NCBI GenBank assembly: GCA_945952105.1 | Contig: CAMFGZ010000004.1 | Span: forward strand, 186,001 to 250,000 | DNA: 64,000 bases | From: an uncultured Rhodospirillaceae bacterium | GTDB lineage: Bacteria > Pseudomonadota > Alphaproteobacteria > Reyranellales > Reyranellaceae | Reading direction: 5' to 3' | Shown here: one piece after another, positions 16,920-25,263 of the stretch | Layout of the letters: each line of letters starts with the position of its first letter | How positions within the stretch are numbered: position 1 is the first letter of the stretch | The notes under the pieces: model-generated | What the model was told of the DNA's origin: nothing | What the model saw: the letters and a program-made list of their open reading frames with translations, nothing else | The model's database searches: none | Made by a program: the position numbers and the translations under genes

Positions 16920-18473
16920 ATGGAGGGCACGTTCCGGGCATCGATGGGCTGGCTGCATACATGGGCGGGTGTCGTGCTCGGCAGTCTTCTCTTCGCCATC
17001 TTCTGGATGGGATCGCTTGCGGTGTTCGATCGCGAGATAGATCGCTGGATGGCTCCGATGACGCGGGTTCCAGTCCCGAACGAGAGCGTGTCGTTCGATG
17101 GGCTGGTGCGGTTCAGGGATGAAGCCATCGCTGCGAAAGCGCCGAACTGGACGGTCGTCCTGCCCAACGAGCGCGAGCCGGTGCTCAGGGTGCAATGGCG
17201 TCTCCGGTCGGGATCCGTCATGCGGCACCTCAACGCCGTTACGGGAGAGACCCTGCCGGAGTCCGGCACACTCGCCGGCAGCGGGTTCCTGTATCCGTTT
17301 CATACGACGTTGCACATCCAGGCCACCCGCCTAGGCATCTGGCTGGTCGGCGTGGCCGGCATGGCGATGCTGGTGCTCTGCGTTTCGGGAGTCGTCATCC
17401 ATCGCAAGATCTTCACGGACTTCTTCACGTTCCGCCCGGACCGGAAGCCTCGTCGACTGATCCTCGATTTCCATAATGTGACGGGAGTGCTGGGTCTGCC
17501 GTTTCACTTCGCGATCACCTTGTCCGGCTTGATCATCTTCTGGGGGACCTATTTTCCTGCCGGCCTGCAGATGAACTACCCGAACTCCAATGCCTTCGTG
17601 GACGAGGCCTTTGGAAGCTTCTCGCGACCGAGGGAGAACAGGCCGGCCTCGCAGACTGCTTCGCTCGACGGGATGGCGGCGCATGCTCAGCGGCTTTGGA
17701 ATGGCGAGCGTCCCCGTGCGCTTTCGGTTCGCCATCCGGGCGACGCGGGAGCGATCGTTCAGTTCATTCGGACGAACGACAGTCGAGTCACGTCCTGGAC
17801 GGACGTCGCCTATTTCGATGCCGGCACCGGCGCTCTCTTTCACCAGCGAACCGGGTTGCGCGAGGTACAGAGTGCCGAGCGTTTCATCGCCGGTTTCCAT
17901 CTCGTGAGATTCAAGCACTGGTCGTTGCGCTGGATCTATTTCGTCCTGGGTCTCGTCGGATGTGCGATGATCGCGACGGGTTATCTCTTCTGGCTCGAGG
18001 CGCGGCGAAAGAAGCATGCGCAACTTGGCCTCAGAGGGGTGCACCTCGCGGAGGGCCTCGCCGCCGGCTCTGTGACCGGCATCATCATCGCCACCCTGTC
18101 GTTCTTCGTCGTGAACCGCTTGCTGCCGCTCGGCGCCACCTTCGCGGGCTACGATCGCGCGGCGCTGGAGATCTGGACCTTCTATCTCGTGTGGCTCGCG
18201 ACCTTTGCGCATGCGTGGCTGCGTCCGGCGCGGGCGTGGATCGAGCAGTGTGCGGCAATTGCCGTGCTCGCCGGCTCGGCGGTGCTGCTCAACTGGCTGA
18301 CGACGGGTGATCACTTCGCGCGCAGCCTCGCCCATCGTCACCTTTGGCCGGTCGCGGGCATGGACCTGTTGCTGCTGGCCGGTGCCGCGATTGCCGGCCT
18401 CACGGCGCATCGCCTGCGCGGTGTCAGGAGCGGATCTGGTGCTTCATCAGTTCCTCGCCGAGCCGGCCGGTGA
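16920..18473 (+). CDS. PepSY-associated transmembrane protein (iron-uptake linked)
   Basis: A 517-residue inner-membrane protein of the PepSY_TM family, often found directly after TonB siderophore receptors. The N-terminus [20 protein letters not shown] is the conserved first helix; the second helix follows near residue 145 ([20 protein letters not shown]). Further helices occur near 190 and 340, and several at the C-terminus (about 380-500). Some relatives reduce or help release iron from siderophores, but that is not proven for this branch. It lies 18 bp after the receptor gene, so it is most likely co-transcribed. Its 3' end overlaps the convergent DUF962 gene by 50 bases. Confidence 0.9.
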   Translation: MEGTFRASMGWLHTWAGVVLGSLLFAIFWMGSLAVFDREIDRWMAPMTRVPVPNESVSFDGLVRFRDEAIAAKAPNWTVVLPNEREPVLRVQWRLRSGSVMRHLNAVTGETLPESGTLAGSGFLYPFHTTLHIQATRLGIWLVGVAGMAMLVLCVSGVVIHRKIFTDFFTFRPDRKPRRLILDFHNVTGVLGLPFHFAITLSGLIIFWGTYFPAGLQMNYPNSNAFVDEAFGSFSRPRENRPASQTASLDGMAAHAQRLWNGERPRALSVRHPGDAGAIVQFIRTNDSRVTSWTDVAYFDAGTGALFHQRTGLREVQSAERFIAGFHLVRFKHWSLRWIYFVLGLVGCAMIATGYLFWLEARRKKHAQLGLRGVHLAEGLAAGSVTGIIIATLSFFVVNRLLPLGATFAGYDRAALEIWTFYLVWLATFAHAWLRPARAWIEQCAAIAVLAGSAVLLNWLTTGDHFARSLAHRHLWPVAGMDLLLLAGAAIAGLTAHRLRGVRSGSGASSVPRRAGR

Positions 18474-18756
18474 GGAAGAGGCCACACATCCTGTAGTCGC
18501 TGATCAGCGACCAGAAGGGCGCCTCGAAGGTGGCGGGCTTGTTCTTCTCGATGAAGAAGTGGCCGAACCAGGCCGGGCCGTAGCCGAATACGGGAACGGC
18601 GAGCAGCCACCACCAGTTCTGGGTGGCGAGCGCCCAGACGAGGAAGAGGGCCGAGGCGATGGTCCCGACATAGTGCACGGCCCGCGTCGAGGGCTTCGCG
18701 TGCTCGCGCAGGTAGAAGGGCCAGAACTCGGCGTAGGTGCGGAAGCGGGAGGCCAT
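18424..18756 (-). CDS. DUF962 (Mpo1-like) membrane protein
   Basis: A 110-residue protein of the DUF962/Mpo1 family. Conserved histidines appear in [19 protein letters not shown] and in [20 protein letters not shown]. Yeast Mpo1 is an Fe(II)-dependent dioxygenase of 2-hydroxy fatty acids; whether the bacterial proteins do the same is not known. Two or three hydrophobic segments indicate membrane placement. It lies 9 bp downstream of the first CaiB-type gene and may be read with it. The convergent overlap with the PepSY gene is 50 bases. Confidence 0.88.
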   Translation of the reverse strand: MASRFRTYAEFWPFYLREHAKPSTRAVHYVGTIASALFLVWALATQNWWWLLAVPVFGYGPAWFGHFFIEKNKPATFEAPFWSLISDYRMCGLFLTGRLGEELMKHQIRS

Positions 18757-18765
18757 CCGCGGAGC

Positions 18766-19980
18766 CTACCCCAAAGCGCCGCCCTTTTTGAGGGCCTCGA
18801 TCTCGCTGTCGCTGAAGCCGGTCTCGCGCAGCACCTCGTCGTTGTGCTGGCCGACTTCGGGCGGCGGCCCGGCTTTGCGCGGCGCGGCGAAGCCCAGCCG
18901 GATCGGCGTGTTCACGGTGCGCGGGATCGCCGGATTGTCGGTATCTGCGAAGATGCCGGCATGCTCGGCCTGCTCGTCGTCGATCACGTCGGCCAGGCGG
19001 CCGATCACGCCGAAGGGAATGCCGGTGCCCGACAGCAGCCGCTCCCACTCCGCATAGGTCCGGCCGGCGAACACCGGCATCAGGATGTCGTGAAGCTCCT
19101 GGGCGTGGGCGCGGCGTTCCGCGCGCCCGCCGAAGCGGGGATCGGCCGTCAGGTCGGGCCGCCCGATGATTCCGCAGAAGGTGGCCCAGAGCCGGTCGTC
19201 GCGCACCATCAGCAGCTGCAGCCAGCGATCGTCCCGGGTGCGGTAGAGATTGGTCAGCGCATTGCGCGGCTTGTCGGGCGGTGGACGGACTGGAAGCTCG
19301 GCGCCGACCAGCGCGCCGGCCGCCGTCGTGCCGTTGGCCCAGACGCCGTTGGCATAGAGGGAGGTGCCAACCCAGCCCCCCTTGCCGGTCAGATCCCGGC
19401 GCCGCAGGCCCATCAGGATCGCCGCAACGAGCGTCATCGCGGTGGCGCGGTCGCCCTGTGCCGGCAGAGAGACGCCCGGCGGCCCACCATCGTAGCGCGC
19501 CGCATCGAGGATGCCGGAGCGGCCGAAATAGGCGGTGATGTCGAAGCCCGGCCGGTCGCGGTCCGGCCCGCTCTCCCCGTAGCCGGTGAGCGAGCAGTAG
19601 ACGAGGCGCGGATTGAGCGGCTCGATGTCTTCCCACCGCAGCCTCAGCCGTTCGCGCGCCGGCGGCGGGAAGTTCACGATCATCACGTCGGCGCGCTTCA
19701 CCAGCCGTTCGAGGATGGTGCGCGCGCCATCGGTCTTGAGGTCGAGCGCGATCGAGCGCTTGTGGCGGCCGTCGAGCTGCCACGGAAAGTTCCGGTCGCT
19801 CTGCGGGTAGCTGGCGTTGCGGAAGCTGTTGCGGTGCGGGTCGCCGTCGACCGGCGGCTCGATCTTGATGACGTCGGCGCCCCAGTCGCCGAGCGCGGCG
19901 GCGGCGGCGGGCGCGGCGATGAAGGAGCTGATGTCGAGGACGGTGAGGCCGGCCAGCGGCAGCGGTTCGTCCGATGTCAT
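18766..19980 (-). CDS. CaiB/BaiF family CoA-transferase (paralogue A)
   Basis: A 404-residue class III CoA-transferase that moves CoA between carboxylic acids. Family motifs are LAGLTVLDISSFIAAPAAAA, GDWGADVIKIEPP and SLTGYGESGPDRDRPGFD. It overlaps the next CaiB gene by four bases (ATGA at 19977-19980) and the two share long identical stretches (for example the GYGESGPDRDRPGFD block and RPPPD.PR.AL.N.YRT.DDRWLQL), so they are tandem duplicates. The acids used are unknown. The start at 19980 (MTSDEPLPLAGL) is chosen from homology; the frame continues upstream inside the neighbour. Confidence 0.9.
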   Translation of the reverse strand: MTSDEPLPLAGLTVLDISSFIAAPAAAAALGDWGADVIKIEPPVDGDPHRNSFRNASYPQSDRNFPWQLDGRHKRSIALDLKTDGARTILERLVKRADVMIVNFPPPARERLRLRWEDIEPLNPRLVYCSLTGYGESGPDRDRPGFDITAYFGRSGILDAARYDGGPPGVSLPAQGDRATAMTLVAAILMGLRRRDLTGKGGWVGTSLYANGVWANGTTAAGALVGAELPVRPPPDKPRNALTNLYRTRDDRWLQLLMVRDDRLWATFCGIIGRPDLTADPRFGGRAERRAHAQELHDILMPVFAGRTYAEWERLLSGTGIPFGVIGRLADVIDDEQAEHAGIFADTDNPAIPRTVNTPIRLGFAAPRKAGPPPEVGQHNDEVLRETGFSDSEIEALKKGGALG

Positions 19981-21188
19981 CGAAGCGCGCCGCTCGCCTT
20001 GAGAACCGCGACTTCCTCCGCACTGACGCCGGCCTCGCGCAGCACTTCCTCGCCATGTTCCCCCAGCGCCGGAGCCGCATGCGCGATGCGCGGGCTGGCG
20101 AAGCCGAGGCGAATCGGATCGGCGAGGGTGCGTGGCATGTCGGGGATCGCCGTCTCGACGACGGCCCCGCAGGCCACGGCCTGCGCATCGTCCGGCACGT
20201 CCTGCGGGCGGCTGATGACGCCGAAGGTGACGCTGTGCGCCGCCAGCGCCTCGCGCCAATGCTCGTAGGGCTGCTTGGCAAAGGTGTCGCTCAGGATGCC
20301 GGCGAGTTCGCCGGCTCTGAGGCGACGCTCGGGCTCGGTGGCGAAGCGCGGATCGTCGATCAGCGATTCCAGTCCCATCGCCCGGCATAGCGGCGCCCAC
20401 AATTTGTCGGCGCGCACAATGGTGAGCTGCAGCCAGCGGTCGTCGGAGGTGCGGTAGATGTTGCCCAGCGCCGAGCGGGGCCGGTCGGGCGGCGGGCGGT
20501 GCGGCAGGAAGGCGCCGACGAGGGCTGCTTGCGCGATCACGCCGCACGACCACAGGCCGTTGCCCAGCAGCGACGTGCCCACCCACGAGCCCTCGCCCGT
20601 CTTCATGCGGTGCATCAGCGCCATCAGGATCGCCGACACGAGCGACATCGCCGTGGCGCGGTCGCCCTGCGCAGGCCCCGGCACGCCCGGCGGGCCGCCC
20701 TCGTAGCGCTGCGCATCGAGCAGGCCGGAGCGGGCGAAGTAGGCGGTGGCGTCGAAGCCCGGCCGGTCGCGGTCGGGGCCGCTCTCGCCGTAGCCGGTTA
20801 GGGACGCATAGATCAGCTTCGGATTGACCTTCTTCACGTCCTCGTAGGCGAGGCTCAGCTTGTCGCGCACCGGCGGCGGGAAGTTGCAGATCAGGATGTC
20901 GGAGACCGCAATCAGCCGGTCCAGCGCTGCGCGGGCGTCCGCCTGCTTGAGATCGAGCACGATGGACCGCTTGTTCCGCGAATCCATCTGCCAGGGGTAG
21001 TTGACCTCGCTTTTCGGATAGTTCGCCGAATCGTGCATGATCCGGCGGTTGGGATCGCCGTCCGGTCCCTCGACCTTGATCACGTCGGCGCCCCAGTCGC
21101 CCAGCACGACGGCGGCGGCCGGTGCGGCGATGAACGAGCTGATGTCCAGTACGCGCAATCCCGCCAGCGGCAGGCCAGTCTCGGTCAT
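19977..21188 (-). CDS. CaiB/BaiF family CoA-transferase (paralogue B)
   Basis: A 403-residue class III CoA-transferase, first gene of the pair. Motifs: LPLAGLRVLDISSFIAAPAA, WGADVIKVEGPDGDPN and the same GYGESGPDRDRPGFD block as its neighbour. By eye the two are about 60% identical. Coupled, diverged duplicates could form a hetero-oligomer, since family III enzymes are interlocked dimers, or could serve different acids. The start at 21188 (MTETGLPLAGL) is taken from alignment with paralogue A. It is divergent from asd; the 221-bp gap shows no operator I can name. Confidence 0.9.
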   Translation of the reverse strand: MTETGLPLAGLRVLDISSFIAAPAAAVVLGDWGADVIKVEGPDGDPNRRIMHDSANYPKSEVNYPWQMDSRNKRSIVLDLKQADARAALDRLIAVSDILICNFPPPVRDKLSLAYEDVKKVNPKLIYASLTGYGESGPDRDRPGFDATAYFARSGLLDAQRYEGGPPGVPGPAQGDRATAMSLVSAILMALMHRMKTGEGSWVGTSLLGNGLWSCGVIAQAALVGAFLPHRPPPDRPRSALGNIYRTSDDRWLQLTIVRADKLWAPLCRAMGLESLIDDPRFATEPERRLRAGELAGILSDTFAKQPYEHWREALAAHSVTFGVISRPQDVPDDAQAVACGAVVETAIPDMPRTLADPIRLGFASPRIAHAAPALGEHGEEVLREAGVSAEEVAVLKASGALR

Positions 21189-21409
21189 GGAGTTTCCCTT
21201 TCGCGGCCGATATGGGCGCGGGGCTCCGGCCGACGTCAAGACTGCTCGCCCATCCGGTTTCGGCACGCGGGGCGCGTCGACAAATCCCGCGTGAAATCGG
21301 CTTCCCGCGCCCGCTGCGGCCCGGGCGCTCTTTCTTGCCAAAGCGGGGCCGTGCGCGTATCTCCCCGTGTCCTTCAACAGGGGTGCGCGCACGCTAGGCG
21401 CATATAGTC

Positions 21410-22423
21410 ATGGGCTACAGAGTCGCCGTCGTCGGCGCGACCGGAAACGTCGGTCGCGAAATGTTGCAGATCCTGGCCGAGAGGAATTTCCCGGTCGATG
21501 ACGTCGTCGCGCTGGCCTCCGCCCGCTCGGTTGGCGCGCAGGCCTCGTTCGGCGACAAATCGATCCTGAAGGTGCAGGACCTCGCGAAGTTCGACTTCAA
21601 GGGTATCGACATCGTGCTGAGCTCGCCCGGCGCCAAGGTGTCGGCTGAGCACAGCCCGCGCGCGGCCAAGGCCGGCGCCGTGGTGATCGACAACACCTCC
21701 TACTGGCGCATGGACCCGGACGTTCCGCTGGTCGTGCCCGAGGTCAATCCGCAGGCGATCGCCGGCTACAAGGGCCGCGGCATCATCGCCAACCCCAACT
21801 GCTCGACCATCCAGATGGTCGTGGCGCTGAAGCCGATCCACGAGGCGGCCGGCATCAAGCGTGTCGTCGTGTCGACCTATCAGTCGACCTCGGGCGCCGG
21901 CAAGGAAGCGATGGACGAGCTGGTCAACCAGACCAAGAGCTTCTTCGTCAACCAGACGCTCGACCCGGTGAAGTTCACCAAGAACATCGCTTTCAACGTC
22001 ATTCCCCAGATCGACGTCTTCATGGATGACGGCTCGACCAAGGAAGAATGGAAGATGGTGGTCGAGACCAAGAAGATCCTCGACCCGAAGATCAAGGTCC
22101 ACGCGACCTGCGTGCGCGTGCCGACCTTCATCGGCCATGCCGAGGCGGTGAACGTCGAGCTCGAGCGGCCGCTCGAGGAGGACGAGGCGCGGCGTGTCCT
22201 CGCAGCGGCGCCCGGTATTCTGGTGGTCGACCAGCGTGAGCCCGGCGGCTACGTGACGCCGAAGGAGATTACCGGCCAGGACGGCGTGTTCGTGAGCCGC
22301 ATCCGTGCCGACTCGACGGTCGACAACGGACTGTCGATGTGGGTCGTCAGCGACAATCTCCGCAAGGGTGCGGCGCTGAACGCGGTCCAGATCGCCGAGG
22401 AACTGGTCAAGAGCTACGTCTAG
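21410..22423 (+). CDS. asd: Aspartate-semialdehyde dehydrogenase
   Basis: A 337-residue NADPH-dependent enzyme making aspartate semialdehyde from aspartyl phosphate, the branch point to lysine/diaminopimelate, threonine and methionine. The Rossmann motif VVGATGNVGREML is at the N-terminus and the catalytic cysteine is C131 in NPNCSTIQ. The substrate-binding region STYQSTSGAGKEAMDEL and the late VRVPTFIGHAE with its active-site histidine are intact. An intrinsic terminator follows at 22462-22495. Confidence 0.97.
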   Translation: MGYRVAVVGATGNVGREMLQILAERNFPVDDVVALASARSVGAQASFGDKSILKVQDLAKFDFKGIDIVLSSPGAKVSAEHSPRAAKAGAVVIDNTSYWRMDPDVPLVVPEVNPQAIAGYKGRGIIANPNCSTIQMVVALKPIHEAAGIKRVVVSTYQSTSGAGKEAMDELVNQTKSFFVNQTLDPVKFTKNIAFNVIPQIDVFMDDGSTKEEWKMVVETKKILDPKIKVHATCVRVPTFIGHAEAVNVELERPLEEDEARRVLAAAPGILVVDQREPGGYVTPKEITGQDGVFVSRIRADSTVDNGLSMWVVSDNLRKGAALNAVQIAEELVKSYV

Positions 22424-22461
22424 CGCGACGTCGCTTTCCGCGGCGCGCGGCAGGAACGAAG

Positions 22462-22495
22462 GGCGCGGGCCGGCAGGTCCGCGCCATTTTCATTC
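22462..22495 (+). terminator. Probable intrinsic terminator after asd
   Basis: GGCGCGGGCC (22462-22471), loop GGCA, GGTCCGCGCC (22476-22485) form a 10-bp stem with one G-U pair, followed by ATTTTCATT. The T-run is interrupted, so strength is uncertain. Confidence 0.55.
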
Positions 22496-22562
22496 GAGGA
22501 CGGGTGCTTGTGAGGTCCGCCTGAGGTAGACTGCGAAGACCGCACTGTTCCAATCGAGTTCC

Positions 22563-23993
22563 GTGAACGACACGCCCAACTTCCACCCGACGCAGCGGGA
22601 ATCGGCGGCTTCCAGCGCGCCGACACCGTTGTTCGGCAGTGCGGCCGACAGCTTCGTGCAGCAGTTGCGCCTGGCGTCGCAGGCCCATCGCGCCGGCCGG
22701 CTCGACGAGGCGATCGCTTCCTATCTGCGCCTGCTCTCGGTGCGGCCCGGTCACGCCGAGCTGCACAACAATCTCGGGGTCGCGCTGCGCCTCGCCGGCA
22801 AGCTCGAAGCCTCGGTGTCGCATCATCGCCTGTCGCTGGCGGCCGATCCGCAGAACCCCGCGCTGCATTCCAACCTCGGCAACGCGCTGCGCGCCGCGCA
22901 CCGGTTCGACGAGGCGGTGAAGCACCACTACCGGTCGATCGCGCTTAGCCGCGACTATGCCGAGGGCTTCTTCAATCTGGCGCTCTGCCTGCGCGACCTT
23001 GGCCGCCTCGACGAGGCCATCGGCTGCTTCAGTCGCGCGTTGACCCTCAATCCCGACGGCCGCCGGATGCGGGTCGAATTCGCCATCGCATTGCTGATGC
23101 GTGGCGACCTGGCGGAAGGGTTCGCGGCCTACGAGACGCGCAAGCGCCTTCCCGAGACGCCGACGCCCGAGTTCGCGCAGCCTGCGTGGGACGGTGGGCC
23201 GCTGGAGGGCAAGCGCATCCTGCTCTACCCCGAACAGGGCCTGAGCGACGCGCTGCTGTTCGTTCGCTTCGCCCGCGAACTGAAGCGGCGCGGCGCGACG
23301 GTCATCGTGCTCTGCCAGGCGCTGCTGAAGGAATTGCTGCGCGCCGCCGAGTTTGTCGACGAGGTCGTGGCCGAGGGCGAGAAGCTGCCGGTCTTCGACG
23401 TCCATGCCTCGCTGGTGTCGCTGCCGCACCTCTGCAAGCCGGACTTCGCGGCATTGGCGGCCGAGCCGCCGTATCTTCGCGCGCCGGCGGAAAGCCGCGT
23501 CAAGCTCGGCCATGTCGACGGGACGAAACTGCGCATCGGCATCTATTGGGCTGCCATGCCCGGCCAGGCGCAGGACCGTCAGCGCTCGGTCCCGTTCGAG
23601 CAGTTCCTGGCTCTCTCGGGCGATCCGGAACTGCTGATCTTCAGCCTTCAGGGCGGCGTCCATCAGAAGGACATCCAGACCTTCGGCGCCGGCGGGCTGG
23701 TGCACGATGTCGGTCGCGGCCTCTTCGATTTCGCCGAGGCCGCCACGGCGCTCTCGCAGCTCGACCTGCTGATCTCGATCGATGCGCCGGTGGCGCATCT
23801 TGCGGCGGCGATGGGCGTGAAGACCTGGGTGCTCCTGCCCGCGGCCGCGGACTGGCGCTGGCAACTCGGCGGCGCCGGGGCGCCCTGGTATCCTTCGGCC
23901 CGCCTCTTCCGGCAGGCCGTTCCGGGAAACTGGAACGACGTCTTCGCTGAGGTCCGGCGCGACCTCGATGGTTTGAAGAAGGCCGCCGCCTAG
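22563..23993 (+). CDS. TPR protein with C-terminal glycosyltransferase-like domain
   Basis: A 476-residue cytoplasmic protein. Four to five tetratricopeptide repeats occupy about residues 32-200 (for example AGRLDEAIASYLRLLSVRPG, LHNNLGVALRLAGKLEAS and LGRLDEAIGCFSRALTLNPD). A GT-B-like domain follows (about 205-465) with KRILLYPEQGLSDALLFVRF and SIDAPVAHLAAAMGVKTWVL, the pattern seen in O-GlcNAc-transferase-like and heptosyltransferase-related bacterial proteins. The acceptor is unknown. The start is a GTG at 22563 without a clear ribosome-binding site. Its last four bases overlap the convergent CofC-like gene. Confidence 0.85.
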   Translation: MNDTPNFHPTQRESAASSAPTPLFGSAADSFVQQLRLASQAHRAGRLDEAIASYLRLLSVRPGHAELHNNLGVALRLAGKLEASVSHHRLSLAADPQNPALHSNLGNALRAAHRFDEAVKHHYRSIALSRDYAEGFFNLALCLRDLGRLDEAIGCFSRALTLNPDGRRMRVEFAIALLMRGDLAEGFAAYETRKRLPETPTPEFAQPAWDGGPLEGKRILLYPEQGLSDALLFVRFARELKRRGATVIVLCQALLKELLRAAEFVDEVVAEGEKLPVFDVHASLVSLPHLCKPDFAALAAEPPYLRAPAESRVKLGHVDGTKLRIGIYWAAMPGQAQDRQRSVPFEQFLALSGDPELLIFSLQGGVHQKDIQTFGAGGLVHDVGRGLFDFAEAATALSQLDLLISIDAPVAHLAAAMGVKTWVLLPAAADWRWQLGGAGAPWYPSARLFRQAVPGNWNDVFAEVRRDLDGLKKAAA

Positions 23994-24583
23994 AGCGCGA
24001 GCCGTCGCAGCGCTTCGGCGTCGTCGACATCGTCGAGCGTATCCGCCAACGCCGTCGTGAAGTGCGGGGGGATGCCGGCCAGCGTGTCGGCCAGCACCGT
24101 CGGTGTCGACCAGATCACCCCGTCGAACAGCGTGTAGGGCAGGGGCCGCGTGCGCTTCGCGCCGACCAGCCAGAAGCCGCCGTCGACGGCGGGTCCGAAG
24201 ACGAGATCGTGCCGGCCCAGCAGATCGAACGCCCGCGCGATGTGCGGCGCGCGCATCGCGGGGATGTCGCTGCCGACCAGCACGACGGGGCCCGGCGGGA
24301 GAATTGCGAAGGGCCGCTTCATGCGGCGGCCGAGATCGCCCCGGCATTGCGGCCGGCGTCGCGACAGCGGAACGAGATGCCAGGCCGGATGGGTGCGTTC
24401 GGTGTCGGGCGTGATGAAAAGCCAGAGGTTCCAGCGTGGATCGCGCGTCATGCGGTCGATCTGCGCGCCGAGGATCCGGCGATAGAAGCGGGCGGCCGCC
24501 ATCGCGCCGATCCCGGCGCCAAGGCGTCGCTTCACGCGGCCGGCCTGGGGCGCGCGCGCGAAGATGACGAGATGGCGCGTCAT
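23990..24583 (-). CDS. CofC-like nucleotidyl/glycosyl transferase (DUF2064, TIGR04282 type)
   Basis: A 197-residue protein of the family once named transferase 1, rSAM/selenodomain-associated, which has a GT-A-like fold. Motifs: MTRHLVIFARAPQAGRVKRR at the start, VVLVGSDIPAMRAPHIARAF and DLVFGPAVDGGFWLVG. Some relatives sit in arsenosugar biosynthesis loci; the true reaction of the family is not established. It overlaps the upstream GT2 gene by four bases (24580-24583) and forms the end of a three-gene coupled operon with a radical SAM enzyme. Confidence 0.88.
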   Translation of the reverse strand: MTRHLVIFARAPQAGRVKRRLGAGIGAMAAARFYRRILGAQIDRMTRDPRWNLWLFITPDTERTHPAWHLVPLSRRRPQCRGDLGRRMKRPFAILPPGPVVLVGSDIPAMRAPHIARAFDLLGRHDLVFGPAVDGGFWLVGAKRTRPLPYTLFDGVIWSTPTVLADTLAGIPPHFTTALADTLDDVDDAEALRRLAL

Positions 24584-25263
24584 CCGTAGAGCCGCCGCAG
24601 GAAGGTGGGCGAGACACCGGCGAAGTAGAGCGTGAGGCAACTCAGGTTCCGCAGTGGACGGGCGAGCCAGCCGTCGCGTTGGTAACGCGCGGCGGACGTG
24701 AGCGCGTCGGCGTCGAGTGCGACCAGATTGCGCTGGCCGATGCGGCGCACGAGGTCGACGTCTTCCATCAGCGGCAACGCGCGAAAGCCTCCGAGATGTT
24801 CGTAGTGAGGGCGCGCGATCAGCAGGCCCTGGTCGCCGTAGGGCAGGCCGAAGGTGCGGCAGCGCCAGGCGGCGAGCCGCTCGACCCTGCGCGCGCGCGG
24901 ATCTGCCGTGTCGAAACGCAGCCGGAAGTAGCCTGCCCTGTGGTCGTTGGTGTCGGATGAAACGAAGCGCGCGATGATCTCGCGGGCGCCCGGCCCGAGT
25001 CGTGTGTCGGCATGGAGGAACAGCAGCCACGGCGCATCGCCCGCCGCGGCGCCGGCGCCGAGCTGTCCGCCCCGGCCCGGGGGCGCGGTCACGACGTGTG
25101 CGCCGGCGGCCTCGGCGATCGCCACCGTGTCGTCGCCGGAACCGCCGTCGCAGATGGTCGTCGAGATCGGGATGCCGGGAGGATCCGGGAGCGCCGCCAG
25201 CGTCCGGCCCAAGGTGCGGCCGGCATTCAGCGTCGGGATGACGATGTCGAGCGTCGCCGTCAC
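24580..25263 (-). CDS. GT2-like glycosyltransferase (TIGR04283 type)
   Basis: A 227-residue family 2 glycosyltransferase-like protein of the group named transferase 2, rSAM/selenodomain-associated. The nucleotide-sugar part shows LDIVIPTLNAGRTLGRTLAA and the metal site region LFLHADTRLGPGA; PLMEDVDLVRRI is the acceptor-side ED motif. A weakly hydrophobic C-terminus may hold it at the membrane. The GTG start at 25263 overlaps the stop of the radical SAM gene by four bases. Partners on both sides are those seen with this family elsewhere, so they probably act on one product. Confidence 0.88.
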   Translation of the reverse strand: MTATLDIVIPTLNAGRTLGRTLAALPDPPGIPISTTICDGGSGDDTVAIAEAAGAHVVTAPPGRGGQLGAGAAAGDAPWLLFLHADTRLGPGAREIIARFVSSDTNDHRAGYFRLRFDTADPRARRVERLAAWRCRTFGLPYGDQGLLIARPHYEHLGGFRALPLMEDVDLVRRIGQRNLVALDADALTSAARYQRDGWLARPLRNLSCLTLYFAGVSPTFLRRLYG

